Origin: DT-110 sp030148525
GTDB lineage: Bacteria > Bacteroidota > Bacteroidia > Chitinophagales > Saprospiraceae
Length of the DNA stretch: 64,000 nucleotides
Direction: 5' to 3'
Assembly (NCBI GenBank): GCA_965227445.1
Contig: OZ245751.1
Coordinates: 6,324,001-6,388,000 of the forward strand
Shown here: piece after piece, positions 1-10,100 of the stretch
Layout of the letters: every line of letters begins with the position of its first letter
How positions within the stretch are numbered: position 1 is the stretch's first letter
Notes under the pieces: model-generated
Database searches by the model: none
The model's input: only the letters and a program-made list of their open reading frames with translations
What the model was told of the DNA's origin: nothing
Program-made: the position numbers and the translations under genes

Positions 1-2116
1 CTTCGTTGGCAATGCGCAGGGCCTCGTCAGCATCTTCGGCTGCTCCGTATTTAGGGTAGGGGATGTCCAACTCCTTCAGGAGGTCAGAAAAAGATCCCCG
101 GTCTTCGGCCAAATCCATGGATGTAAAGTCGGTACCAATGATCTTGATGCCCTTGGCGTGAAGGGTTTCGGCTAGCTTCAGGGCAGTCTGGCCACCCAGC
201 TGCACGATGACCCCTTCGGGTTGCTCCAGTTCGATGATCTCTTCGAGGTGCTCCCAGAAAACAGGTTCGAAGTACAGCTTATCGGCCATATCGAAATCGG
301 TGGAGACCGTTTCCGGGTTACAATTGACCATGATGGCCTCGTAGCCGGCCTCTTTCAGTGCCAGCAAACCGTGTACACAACAATAGTCAAACTCGATACC
401 CTGACCAATTCGGTTGGGACCGGACCCCAGGATGATCACCTTCTTTTTATTGTCGGTGACAATACTTTCGTTTTCCTGGTCGAAGGCCGAGTAAAAGTAC
501 GGTGTTTTAGCCTCGAACTCGGCCGCACAGGTATCTACCATTTTATAGGTACGACGAATGTCGAGTTTTTTTCGGGCTTTTGTTACATCGTCTTCTTCCA
601 CGCGCAACAGCCAGGCAATTTGGGCATCGCTGTACCCAATTTCTTTCAGGTCGCGGAAGAAATCAGCCGGAATGTCTTCCGGAACATTGTACTTCAGCAC
701 CTCTTTTTCCATATCGACCAGCCGTTTCATCTGGTTGAGGAACCACATGTCGATCTTGGTAAGCTTTTGGATGGTTTTGGTAGGTACACCGAGGCGCATA
801 GCGTCTTTTACCCGGAAAATGCGATCGTCGCTGGGGTGTTCCAGACTCTTCAATACATCGTCGGTCTTGATCCATTCCTTCTTATCGGCACCGAGGCCGG
901 CCCGGCCGTTCTCCAGAGATTGGCAGGCTTTCTGGAGGGCTTCCAGGAAGTTGCGGCCAATACCCATCACCTCACCGACCGATTTCATTTGCAGCCCCAG
1001 GCTGTGGTCGGCACCGTGGAATTTTGCAAAATCCCAGCGTGGCATCTTTACGATGACGTAGTCGAGGGTTGGCTCAAAGTAAGCCGAGGTGTTTTGCGTA
1101 ATCTGGTTTTTCAGTTCGTCCAGGGTGTAGCCGATGGCCAGTTTGGCAGCGATCTTGGCGATGGGGTATCCGGTGGCTTTACTGGCCAAAGCCGAAGAGC
1201 GCGATACCCGCGGGTTGATCTCGATCACGATGAGTTCCTCCGTCTCGGGATTCTGTGAAAACTGGATATTACAGCCACCGGCAAAGTTACCCAGGGAGCG
1301 CATGGCGATGATGGCCTCATCCCGCATTTGTTGGTAGGCTCGGTCGGAGAGGGTCATGGCGGGCGCTACCGTAATACTATCCCCGGTGTGGATACCCATG
1401 GGGTCGAGGTTTTCCACCGTACAGATGATTACCACATTATCGTTGGCATCGCGGAGCAGCTCCAACTCAAATTCTTTCCAGCCCAGTACCGCTTTCTCGA
1501 CCAGCACCTCGTGAGTGGGCGACATATTCAGTCCCCGGCGCAGGGCCGCGTCAAACTGCTCCTCCTCGTGGACAAAACCACCGCCAGTACCACCCAGGGT
1601 GTAGGACGGGCGAATAACCAGCGGGTATCCGATCTTCTGAGCAGCTTCTTTACCCTCCAGAAAGGAGTTGGCAATAAAGGAAGGAGCCACTTTAAGGCCG
1701 GTAGCGATCATGTGCTTGCGGAAGGCTTCACGGTTTTCGGCCAACTCGATCGCTTCCAGGTCCACCCCAATCAGGCGGATATTGTATTTTTCCCAAACAC
1801 CCTGCTTACCGGCTTCGATCGCCAGGTTCAGGGCGGTCTGGCCTCCCATGGTGGGCAAGACCGCATCGATTTGGCGCTCTTCCAGTACCTGAATGATACT
1901 TTCCACCGTAAGTGGCAGCAAATAAATATGGTCGGCCGTGACCGGGTCGGTCATGATGGTGGCCGGGTTGGAGTTGATAAGGGTCACTTCAATACCTTCT
2001 TCCCGCAGCGAGCGGGATGCTTGAGAACCCGAATAGTCAAATTCGCAGGCCTGACCTATGACAATGGGGCCGCTACCGATAATCAGTACGGATTTGATGG
2101 AAGTATCCTTTGGCAT
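1..2116 (-). CDS. carB: Carbamoyl-phosphate synthase large subunit (3' end outside window)
   Basis: The minus-strand frame is open from an ATG at 2116 to the left edge and encodes about the first 705 residues of a protein that is normally about 1070 long. It starts MPKDTSIKSVLIIGSGP and contains the first ATP-grasp half (ATMTDP, PTMGGQTALNLA, RPSYTLGGTGGG, EINPRVSRSSALASKATGYP) and the start of the second synthetase half (ILGSGPNRIGQGIEFDYC). CarB uses glutamine-derived ammonia, bicarbonate and two ATP to make carbamoyl phosphate for arginine and pyrimidine synthesis, together with CarA, which is not in view. A possible -7 box lies about 95 bp upstream of the start. No disruption is visible. 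Confidence 0.97.
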   Translation of the reverse strand, partial: MPKDTSIKSVLIIGSGPIVIGQACEFDYSGSQASRSLREEGIEVTLINSNPATIMTDPVTADHIYLLPLTVESIIQVLEERQIDAVLPTMGGQTALNLAIEAGKQGVWEKYNIRLIGVDLEAIELAENREAFRKHMIATGLKVAPSFIANSFLEGKEAAQKIGYPLVIRPSYTLGGTGGGFVHEEEQFDAALRRGLNMSPTHEVLVEKAVLGWKEFELELLRDANDNVVIICTVENLDPMGIHTGDSITVAPAMTLSDRAYQQMRDEAIIAMRSLGNFAGGCNIQFSQNPETEELIVIEINPRVSRSSALASKATGYPIAKIAAKLAIGYTLDELKNQITQNTSAYFEPTLDYVIVKMPRWDFAKFHGADHSLGLQMKSVGEVMGIGRNFLEALQKACQSLENGRAGLGADKKEWIKTDDVLKSLEHPSDDRIFRVKDAMRLGVPTKTIQKLTKIDMWFLNQMKRLVDMEKEVLKYNVPEDIPADFFRDLKEIGYSDAQIAWLLRVEEDDVTKARKKLDIRRTYKMVDTCAAEFEAKTPYFYSAFDQENESIVTDNKKKVIILGSGPNRIGQGIEFDYCCVHGLLALKEAGYEAIMVNCNPETVSTDFDMADKLYFEPVFWEHLEEIIELEQPEGVIVQLGGQTALKLAETLHAKGIKIIGTDFTSMDLAEDRGSFSDLLKELDIPYPKYGAAEDADEALRIANE

Positions 2117-2211
2117 GTCTCGTTGATTTTGCGTTGGACCGGACTGGGCAAAGACCGGCTCGAAGTTGGGTTACGGGCAAGCCATACCCTTAGCAATCTG
2201 TAAATTGCGTG

Positions 2212-2219
2212 CAAAGATA
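2212..2219 (-). promoter_or_regulatory. Candidate -7 promoter box upstream of carB
   Basis: The minus strand reads TATCTTTG, which fits the Bacteroidota -7 consensus TAnnTTTG, about 95 bp before the carB ATG. No TTG -33 box is found at the usual 19-21 bp, so this is a partial match only. Confidence 0.35.
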
Positions 2220-2258
2220 GGGATAAACACTGGTTAAATTCGAGCCTAGGGATAAAAA

Positions 2259-2954
2259 TTATTGGATGTTAATGGGTTGTTCATCGGTGTAGAATTCGAC
2301 CGACCAGCGCACATCCATGCCATTTATCAGGGTATCCCGGTCTTTTTTGCGTACACCGTAGACTCTGCCGGGGCCTGGAGCCAGCTTTTGCAGGTCGAAA
2401 GAAGGTACTTGCAGGGCCTGTAAATTCCTGGGGCCTTCAATGGTCAGGGAGGCAGCCTGATTGTTCAGATCGCTGAACAACAGCACCAGTATTTCATCCT
2501 CGGCCAGCGCAGCGGGAGTTACCGAAAGCCGGAAAGGCTGTCCCCGCAAAATGGTCTCGGAAATAGTAATGCCCGTGAGGGCCGTCATTCCGAACGGCAC
2601 GTCAACTGCCCGCTTACCCGGAGGATTAAACCTGACTACCATCTCCGGCTCGTAGGCCCGTTGGCCATCCCATTCGTAGCGGATGAGTTGCTCACTCAGC
2701 TGGTTGAGTTCCAGGTTTTGGTCCTGGAAGCTGACGGCGCCTTCCATAGTCACTGGCTCCGCATTGGCGAGGGAATCGCCTTCCATGAAAGATACCTGTA
2801 CCTTATAGGCTTGGTCGGGAAACAGGTACCGCACAAAAACATCGGCGTATAAATCCGGAGCGCCGGAGTGTTCGGAGTCGGGGGAACAAGCCGGGAAAAG
2901 CCAGAGGCAGGCGAGTACAAATAATCCGGTAGATAATGTGCGAGCGGTATTCAT
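2259..2954 (-). CDS. Putative lipoprotein of unknown function
   Basis: 231 residues from the ATG at 2954. An upstream in-frame ATG at 2987 would place charged residues before the signal peptide, so the inner start is preferred. The N-terminus MNTARTLSTGLF is followed by a hydrophobic stretch and a lipobox LFPAC, which predicts a lipid-anchored envelope protein. The rest resembles a DUF4249-like or carbohydrate-binding beta-rich lipoprotein in general character, but I do not recognise a family. It lies downstream of a TTTTTTGGCGAAAGCC element and is followed by carB on the same strand after 142 bp, so it may be its own unit. Confidence 0.75.
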   Translation of the reverse strand: MNTARTLSTGLFVLACLWLFPACSPDSEHSGAPDLYADVFVRYLFPDQAYKVQVSFMEGDSLANAEPVTMEGAVSFQDQNLELNQLSEQLIRYEWDGQRAYEPEMVVRFNPPGKRAVDVPFGMTALTGITISETILRGQPFRLSVTPAALAEDEILVLLFSDLNNQAASLTIEGPRNLQALQVPSFDLQKLAPGPGRVYGVRKKDRDTLINGMDVRWSVEFYTDEQPINIQ

Positions 2955-2968
2955 AGGCTTTTGGACTT

Positions 2969-2984
2969 GGCTTTCGCCAAAAAA
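2969..2984 (-). repeat. T-run GNRA mini-hairpin element
   Basis: Minus strand reads TTTTTTGGCGAAAGCC: six T, stem GGC/GCC, loop GAAA. It lies just upstream of the lipoprotein start. It is one member of the window-wide family described in the findings. Confidence 0.7.
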
Positions 2985-3207
2985 CAAAATTTTTGGGACT
3001 GTCCCGGATTTTTACGGGCAGGACTACTGATGGGATTCCATTTGCCCGCAAAAAACCGGGACGGTCAGGTGGCGATTCTTTTTCGGTACTTTGCCAACCC
3101 GGATAGGTTTAAGTATGGCATCTCCAGAGTTTAAAAGGAGGCAACTCCAAAGAACCCCCGAGCCCCAACCTGTCGGAAAAATTGCATAATTACGGAGAAA
3201 AATCCCC

Positions 3208-3269
3208 GCCGGTGAATACTGATGTCCCTAATCGACGTAGGGAGAAATTAGGCATCAGTATTCACCGGC
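3208..3269. repeat. Long inverted repeat with GCCGGT ends
   Basis: Arms 3208-3223 and 3254-3269 are 16 bp perfect inverted copies starting GCCGGTGAATACTGAT, and pairing continues inward with small mismatches (CCCTAAT / ATTAGG) around a 14-bp loop. It sits in the 475-bp gap 2955-3429 between two divergent genes, which otherwise shows no gene. The GCCGGT termini recur in the palindrome at 21289-21350. Confidence 0.8.
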
Positions 3270-3429
3270 AGTCCCGTATGTCTCACAGTAGACCAAAATG
3301 AGGATTTTCCGGAACAGAACCTCGAATTATTATTTTCTAACATTAGTTTGTCCGTAATTCATCTAGTGAAATCCGTAATATTGCAGTCTACGAATTAAAC
3401 GTCTCTGGCTGACCCTTAACAATAATCCT

Positions 3430-6400
3430 ATGAGTAGATCTGTACGCGCCTTGTTCGGAATGCTACTACTGCCCGTCGCTCTCTGGTCTCAAACTTCCCT
3501 GGCCGGGAAGGTAACCGATAGTGAAACCGGGGAGCCCATTCTCTTTGGTACCGTAGCTCTGTATGAAAATGGAGTCCTTTCCCTTGGTACGGAAACCGAC
3601 ATGAACGGTAATTACAATTTTCCCGATATCGACCCTGGTACATACGCAGTGGAAGCCAGCTACGTAGGTTATCAGGCACAGCGAATAACGGGGGTCCAGG
3701 TCCTGGCCGGTAAGGCCACCAGGCTCGATTTTGAACTGACCTCCGAGGGAGGGGTGCTTATCGACGAGGTAGTCATCACTGAGTACAAGGTGCCGCTGAT
3801 CGAGCAGGATAATACCACCTCCGGAGCAGTCATCACGGGGGAAACCATCCGGAATCTGCCGACGCGTAATATTAACGCCCTGGCCGCTACCTCGGCGGGA
3901 TTGGCCACGGCTGACGAAGGGGGCGCGATAAATGTGCGCGGATCCCGCTCCAATGCCACTGACTACTACGTAGATGGACTCCGGGTATTCGGCAATTTGC
4001 TTCCGGAATCAGAAATTGAGCAACTTCAGGTGATCACCGGCGGCGTGGAGGCTCAGTACGGGGACGTGACCGGTGGTATCATTTCCATCACCACCAAGGG
4101 CCCCTCCAATAAATTTTCCGGAGGTATTGAATTGGAATCTTCCCAACTTACCGACCCCTACAACTGGAACCTGATCGGCTTCAATGCCAGCGGGCCTATT
4201 TTGCGCAACAAAGAGGGGCAATCCATCCTCGGTTTTCGGATCGCCGGTCGCTACCAGGATCGACTCGACGACGATCCACCTGCTACCGACATCTTCCAGG
4301 TACGCGAAGACCGGCTCGCTGATCTCCAGGCGAACCCCATTATCGATCGTCAGGGGAACCTGGTGGTGGCAGCCGACTACTTCAACGACGACGATGTCAA
4401 TGTCCTCAATTACAACCCCAACGAAGAGAGCAGACGCATAGATCTGACGGCTAAACTGGATGCCCGAATTAGCCCGGCCATCGATGTGGCTTTCACGGGA
4501 ACCTTTACGGACAATTCCAACCGATTTACACCGGGAGGCTGGCAGGTTTACAACAGCCACAATAATCCCATGACTGCTAACTCCACGTATCGCGGTAATT
4601 TTCGATTCCGGCACCGGCTGGGGCGCTCCGGATTGTCGGCTGAGAATGACGGTCGAAATTCAGGAAGTTTGATCCAAAACGCCTCCTATTCGTTGCAATT
4701 TGGCTACGAGAAGAATCAGTCGGAGACCTTTGATGACCGCCACGGCTTCAACTACTTCGATTACGGCTACATTGGTAATTTTGATATTGAATGGGTGCCC
4801 ACCTTTACCACTAACCAGGACGGAGTACTGACCCATACCGACTACCGTCAGGTTTTACGCGGCTACGAACCCGGAACAGTGAATCCCATTTTAGCCAACT
4901 ACAATAAGGCTCTGCCCCAAATCGACCAGGGGGAAGGCATAAACCCACAGATTGGCGACTTTATTCTGTCGGACGTCTTTAATAACGCAGCCGTTTTCAG
5001 CCGCGATAATTTTATCGCAGCAAATGGCTTTATCCGCCCGCAGTTTAGCAATTCGTATGGTTTCCATACCAATGTAGGCTGGGTTTTCAACCAGGCGCAA
5101 CGGGGGGATAACGATCTTTACACCTTCAATGGTCGGGTCAATTTCGACCTGGTCCCCGGTGGCTCCGACAAGGGGCGCCACAATATCCAACTCGGTGTGA
5201 TCTACGAAGAACGGATCAACCGGGGCTATACGGTAGTACCTCAGGGGCTCTGGAACATCGCCCGCCAGCAAGTTAATAATCATATTCAGGGAATTATCCC
5301 CGGTGCCGACACGGTGGGTACCATTGATATTCCCGACTTTCCGGAGACGCCACTTCTGGAAGTTTCCATTGTGGAAAGTGGTGACAACCGCTTCTACCGT
5401 GCCATTCGCGAGAAATTGGGCGTACCCCTTAATCAGTACGTAAACGTAGACGGACTGACCCCCGATCAGCTAAGCCTGGACTTGTTCTCGGCCCGTGAGC
5501 TCAATGATCAGGGATTGGTCGGCTATTTTGGGTACGATTACCTCGGCAATCAATTCGATGGCTCTTTCCAGGACTTTTTCACCGCCCGCGATGCCGATGG
5601 CGTGCGAACCTTTCCGGTAGCTCCCAACCGTCCGGTCTACACGGCCTTTTACCTGCAGGATAAGTTTACCTTCCGCGATATTATCTTCCGCCTGGGTGTA
5701 CGGGTTGATGCCTACGATGCCAATACACAGGTCCTCAAGGATCCATACTCCCTGTACGAAATCATGGGTGCTAAGGAGTACCACGATAATTTTGGCGGAA
5801 GCCGCCCCGAAAGTATCGGGTTTGATTACAAAGTATACCTGGATGAAACGGGTTCCAGTGTGGTGGCTTATCGCGATGGTGACCAATGGTTTAGGGGTAA
5901 TGGTAACCCGGTGAACAGTCCTACGGAAATCTTTGCGGGAGGATTGGTGTTCCCCAAATATCAGGACGAACGGGTAGAGGAGAACAACAACTTCATCAAG
6001 TCGCCCGACTACGATCCTTCGGTCTCCTTTGAGGATTACGAGACCCAGATTAACGTCATGCCCCGCCTGGCTTTCTCGTTTCCAATATCTCAGAACGCCA
6101 ACTTCTTTGCGCATTACGATATCCTGGTACAGCGGCCCCCGTCCAATACGCTGGCTACGGCCCTCAACTATTTTTACTTCACCGATAATGCCGGGGGCCT
6201 CCAGAATAACCCCAATTTGCGGCCCGAGCGCACCATTAACTACGAGATTGGTTTCCAGCAGAAGCTTACCGAATCCTCGAAGTTAAAAATTGCCTCTTAC
6301 TACCGGGAGCTGCGCGACATGATCCAGCGGCGTACCTTTTTCCCGGTCCCCATCGTCAACCAGTATGAGACCTATGACAATATCGACTTTGGTACGGTAT

Positions 6401-7083
6401 ATGGCTTTTCGTTCGAGTACGAGCTGCGTCGTACGGGTAATATGACCCTAACTACCAACTATACCCTACAATTCGCCGATGGTACGGGCTCCGATGCGAA
6501 CTCCCAACGGGGATTGACCAGCCGGGGCAACTTACGCACCCTGTTTCCGCTCAACTTTGACGAACGCCACCGGATTAATTTTGTCATGGACTACCGCTAC
6601 GGAAGCGGTCGCTTCTACACTGGTCCCCGCCTGTTTGGCGCGGATATACTGTCTAATTTTGGGGTCAACCTGCAGGGAGTAGCGGTCTCGGGGCGCCCCT
6701 ATACAGCTCAGCTAACACCACAGGAACTGGGCGGCTCGCAAACCGCTGGTGCTATCAATGGTGCCCGCAAGCCCTGGAATTTCACCCTTAATCTCCGCGT
6801 CGATAAATCGTTCCAATTGACGCCGGGGTTGAATATGAATGTGTATTGCCGGGTGTCGAACCTGCTGGACCGACGCAACGTGATCAATGTGTACCCGGTA
6901 ACCGGCTCCCCCCAGGACGACGGGTTCATCGCTTCGTCGAACGGGCGGGATAAATTGCAGCAGATCCAGAATTCGGTACAAAGTGTCGAGTCCTATCTGG
7001 CCTCGTACCAATGGGCTTTGATTAACCCTGATTTTTATTCGCTCCCGCGCCGGATTTTCCTGGGAGCTATATTGGACTTTTAA
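3430..7083 (+). CDS. TonB-dependent outer-membrane receptor with carboxypeptidase-regulatory-like domain
   Basis: 1217 residues. A signal peptide (MSRSVRALFGMLLLPVALWS) is followed by a CarboxypepD_reg-like domain at about residues 24-110 (GKVTDSETGEPILFGTV, GTYAVEASYVGYQ), a TonB plug domain at about 120-230 (GAVITGETIRNLPTRN, INVRGSRSNATDYYVDGLRV, VITGGVEAQYGDVTGG) and a long beta-barrel ending in the aromatic GAILDF typical of outer-membrane proteins. Such receptors import ligands using TonB energy; the substrate here cannot be read. It lacks a SusD partner. Downstream after 53 bp is a large secreted protein and then a PorV-like barrel, so the three genes look like one transcription unit. 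Confidence 0.93.
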   Translation: MSRSVRALFGMLLLPVALWSQTSLAGKVTDSETGEPILFGTVALYENGVLSLGTETDMNGNYNFPDIDPGTYAVEASYVGYQAQRITGVQVLAGKATRLDFELTSEGGVLIDEVVITEYKVPLIEQDNTTSGAVITGETIRNLPTRNINALAATSAGLATADEGGAINVRGSRSNATDYYVDGLRVFGNLLPESEIEQLQVITGGVEAQYGDVTGGIISITTKGPSNKFSGGIELESSQLTDPYNWNLIGFNASGPILRNKEGQSILGFRIAGRYQDRLDDDPPATDIFQVREDRLADLQANPIIDRQGNLVVAADYFNDDDVNVLNYNPNEESRRIDLTAKLDARISPAIDVAFTGTFTDNSNRFTPGGWQVYNSHNNPMTANSTYRGNFRFRHRLGRSGLSAENDGRNSGSLIQNASYSLQFGYEKNQSETFDDRHGFNYFDYGYIGNFDIEWVPTFTTNQDGVLTHTDYRQVLRGYEPGTVNPILANYNKALPQIDQGEGINPQIGDFILSDVFNNAAVFSRDNFIAANGFIRPQFSNSYGFHTNVGWVFNQAQRGDNDLYTFNGRVNFDLVPGGSDKGRHNIQLGVIYEERINRGYTVVPQGLWNIARQQVNNHIQGIIPGADTVGTIDIPDFPETPLLEVSIVESGDNRFYRAIREKLGVPLNQYVNVDGLTPDQLSLDLFSARELNDQGLVGYFGYDYLGNQFDGSFQDFFTARDADGVRTFPVAPNRPVYTAFYLQDKFTFRDIIFRLGVRVDAYDANTQVLKDPYSLYEIMGAKEYHDNFGGSRPESIGFDYKVYLDETGSSVVAYRDGDQWFRGNGNPVNSPTEIFAGGLVFPKYQDERVEENNNFIKSPDYDPSVSFEDYETQINVMPRLAFSFPISQNANFFAHYDILVQRPPSNTLATALNYFYFTDNAGGLQNNPNLRPERTINYEIGFQQKLTESSKLKIASYYRELRDMIQRRTFFPVPIVNQYETYDNIDFGTVYGFSFEYELRRTGNMTLTTNYTLQFADGTGSDANSQRGLTSRGNLRTLFPLNFDERHRINFVMDYRYGSGRFYTGPRLFGADILSNFGVNLQGVAVSGRPYTAQLTPQELGGSQTAGAINGARKPWNFTLNLRVDKSFQLTPGLNMNVYCRVSNLLDRRNVINVYPVTGSPQDDGFIASSNGRDKLQQIQNSVQSVESYLASYQWALINPDFYSLPRRIFLGAILDF

Positions 7084-7136
7084 TTTGAAAAACGAGTATT
7101 CGGACTACTGTCCGGAATGTATAAAACAGGTGACTC

Positions 7137-10100
7137 ATGCGATTTTTTACTCCCTGGCTCCTCTTCGTCTTTTGCCTGGCTTTCCTGCCCCAGTGTATGG
7201 CCCGCCATAACCCCAAGTTGAAGGAACGCAACGAGCGCAACCAATCCATTGAGACCCGATCCTTTCGCGAGGATTGTGACAATGCCATTAATCAGATTGA
7301 TATGTCCATCAACAATGTCCGTGCCCGGCTGACTACCGGTGGGGATGTGTGGTGGAATGGTAACGAGGGTGTCTACGTAGTACCCAAGGTGCCCCCAACC
7401 GAAGATCCGGTGTCATCCATTTTTGCCGGTGCCGTTTGGCTGGGAGGTGTTGATCCCGCCGGTAACCTGAAACTGGCTGCCCAGACCTATGGCCGCAACG
7501 GGGGTGATTTCGACTTCTGGCCGGGACCGTTGAACCCCACTACTGGTACCGTTAGCCAGGATGTCTGTGCTAAATGGGATCGCTTTTTTACCGTCACCGG
7601 GGAAAGCATTCAGGAACATATCCGAAACTTCGAACAGGCCCGCCTCAATGGCTTGGCATACGATCCCGATGATATTCCGCTCGACGTTCGCGGATGGCCG
7701 GCCAAAGGAAATCAATTCTTTTTTGATGTGCACGGCTTTGAATTGCCGAATACTACTCAGGGCCTCGCCGGGTTCTGGGACCAGGATGGCGACGGGGAGT
7801 ACAATCCCGACCTGGGCGACTTCCCGGTCATTGAGATCCGTGGCTGTACCGAGAAACCGCAGTTCCCGGACGAAATGACTTTCTGGATCTATAATGATGC
7901 CGGAAACATTCACGCTGAATCCATGGGTGATCCCATACAGATGGAAGTACAGGTCCAGGCGTTCGCCTATGCGACTAACGATGAGATCAACGATATGACT
8001 TTCCAGCGATATAAACTGATCAATCGGGCAGTGGAAAGCATTGATTCCATGTTCTTTGCCATGTGGGTCGATCCGGATTTGGGGTGTTTTACCGACGATT
8101 ACGTGGGCTGTGATACCTCCCGTAGTATGGCCTATGTGTACAACGAGGATGCGCTCGACGGGCAAACGGGTTGTGCCTGCCCCGACGGGGTTTTTACCTA
8201 TTGCGATGCAGTGCCCATCCTGGGCGTTGATTACTTCCGCGGCCCGCTGGACGAAAACGGGGACGAACTCGGCATGTCCTCCTTTACCTATTACAACAAT
8301 GGAGCGGTAGGCGGACCACCTCCAGGCACCACCGACCCCTCGGTAGCACAGGAATACTATAACTATCTGTCGGGTTCCTGGGCCGATGGATCACCTTTCA
8401 CCTTTGGCGATGATGCTTACCAGGATGGCGACCCCGTCAAGTACGCTTTTACCGATGCGCCCAACGATCCCACCGGCTGGAGCATGTGTACCGCAGGTCT
8501 GCCCTTCGGTGACCGCCGAACCATCCAGGCCTCCGGCCCCTTCCGTCTGGATCCGGGTGCCATCAACGAATTGATCATCGGTGCCGTATGGGTTGCTGAT
8601 CAGAATTATCCTTGCCCTGACATCAGCAAGCTGCAGGAAGCCGATGATATCGCTCAGGCACTTTTCGATAATTGCTTTGAGATCACCGATGGTCCGGATG
8701 CCCCCGACGTAGATTTCATCGAACTGGACCAGGAGATCATTGCCGTCTTTACCAATGACAGCATCACCTCCAACAACGCCTTCGAACAGTACGCTCAACC
8801 AGGGTTGCAAATACCAGCCGGAACGGAGGATTCCCTGTACGAGTTTGAAGGCTATAAACTCTACCAGCTTGCCGGTCCGGAAGTTACCGTTGCCGATCTC
8901 GACGATCCCGATCAGGCCCGTCTCATCTATCAGGTGGATATCAAGAACGGCGTCGACCGCATCTTCAACTGGCGCACCGTTGATAACCCTACCGGTGACG
9001 AGTACTACGTACCCGAACTACAGGTGGAAGGTGCCGACGATGGCATCCGGCATACCTTCCGGATTGCGGAGGATCAGTTTGCCGAAGGTGACCGGCGCTT
9101 GGTTAACCACAAAAAATACTATTTCACGGCCATTGCCTACGCCTACAACAACTACCGGGAATTCGAACCGGATGCTGTATTAGGCCAGCGTCGCCCCTAC
9201 CTCGAAGGCCGCCGCAACATTGGCGATGGCGATAATCCATTCTACACCGTCATCCCTCGCCCTATTGTCGACCGACAGGTCAACGCTGAATACGGTGAGG
9301 GAGCCGTCATCACCCGTCTCGACGGGATAGGCAACGGCGGGGTATTCCTCGATATGAGCGAAGAGACCCGCCAGGAGATCCTGGACGGGACCTTCGATGG
9401 CAGCATCACCTATCGTCCGGGTCGGGGGCCCATCGATGTGCAAGTCTTCAATCCACTTGATGTAAAAGACGGTGCCTTTGAGCTCCGCTTTTTCGACCAG
9501 AATACGGAAGACGATGTGCTGGAACCCAATGCCCGCTGGGAGTTGCGTAGCCTTACCGACCCCAACGCACCGGTCATCACCTCCGAAGTACCCATCGATT
9601 TCCTGAACGAGCAGATCATCAAAGAATTTGGCTTTAGTATCTCCGTGGCGCAGGTGGAAGAAGTCGGTGATCTGGAGGCTGATAATAATGGAGCTATCGG
9701 CTTTGATGCTGAGTATCTGGAAGATGATGCCGTACCCTGGGTCTTCGGAATCAGCGATGGCCTGGCAGTCGGTAACGGTACCTTCGACCAAACGGTCTTC
9801 GACTACGTAGCCACCGGCGACGGTGAGATCGATGCAGCTCTGGACCCCAATCAAAACCTGAGCAATATCGGACCTGGCTATTTTATCCCTTATTATCTGG
9901 CTAATTACCGCCGCCAGGACGAAACCGATCCGCCCTATATTACCCCGGGCTGGACCAACACCAGTGGTAACGGTATCGTGCGCCAGCAGAGCAGTCTGGA
10001 AGACGTGCCGAACATTGACATCGTGCTTACCTCCAATAAAGATCTTTGGAGCCGCTGTGTGGTGGTAGAGACCAATAACCGCTACTACGAAGCCCAAGGG

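Noticed and set aside
221..2203. Plus-strand frames of 345 and 291 codons
   Set aside because: They lie antisense to carB, which is unmistakable on the minus strand; the plus translations have no recognisable motif.
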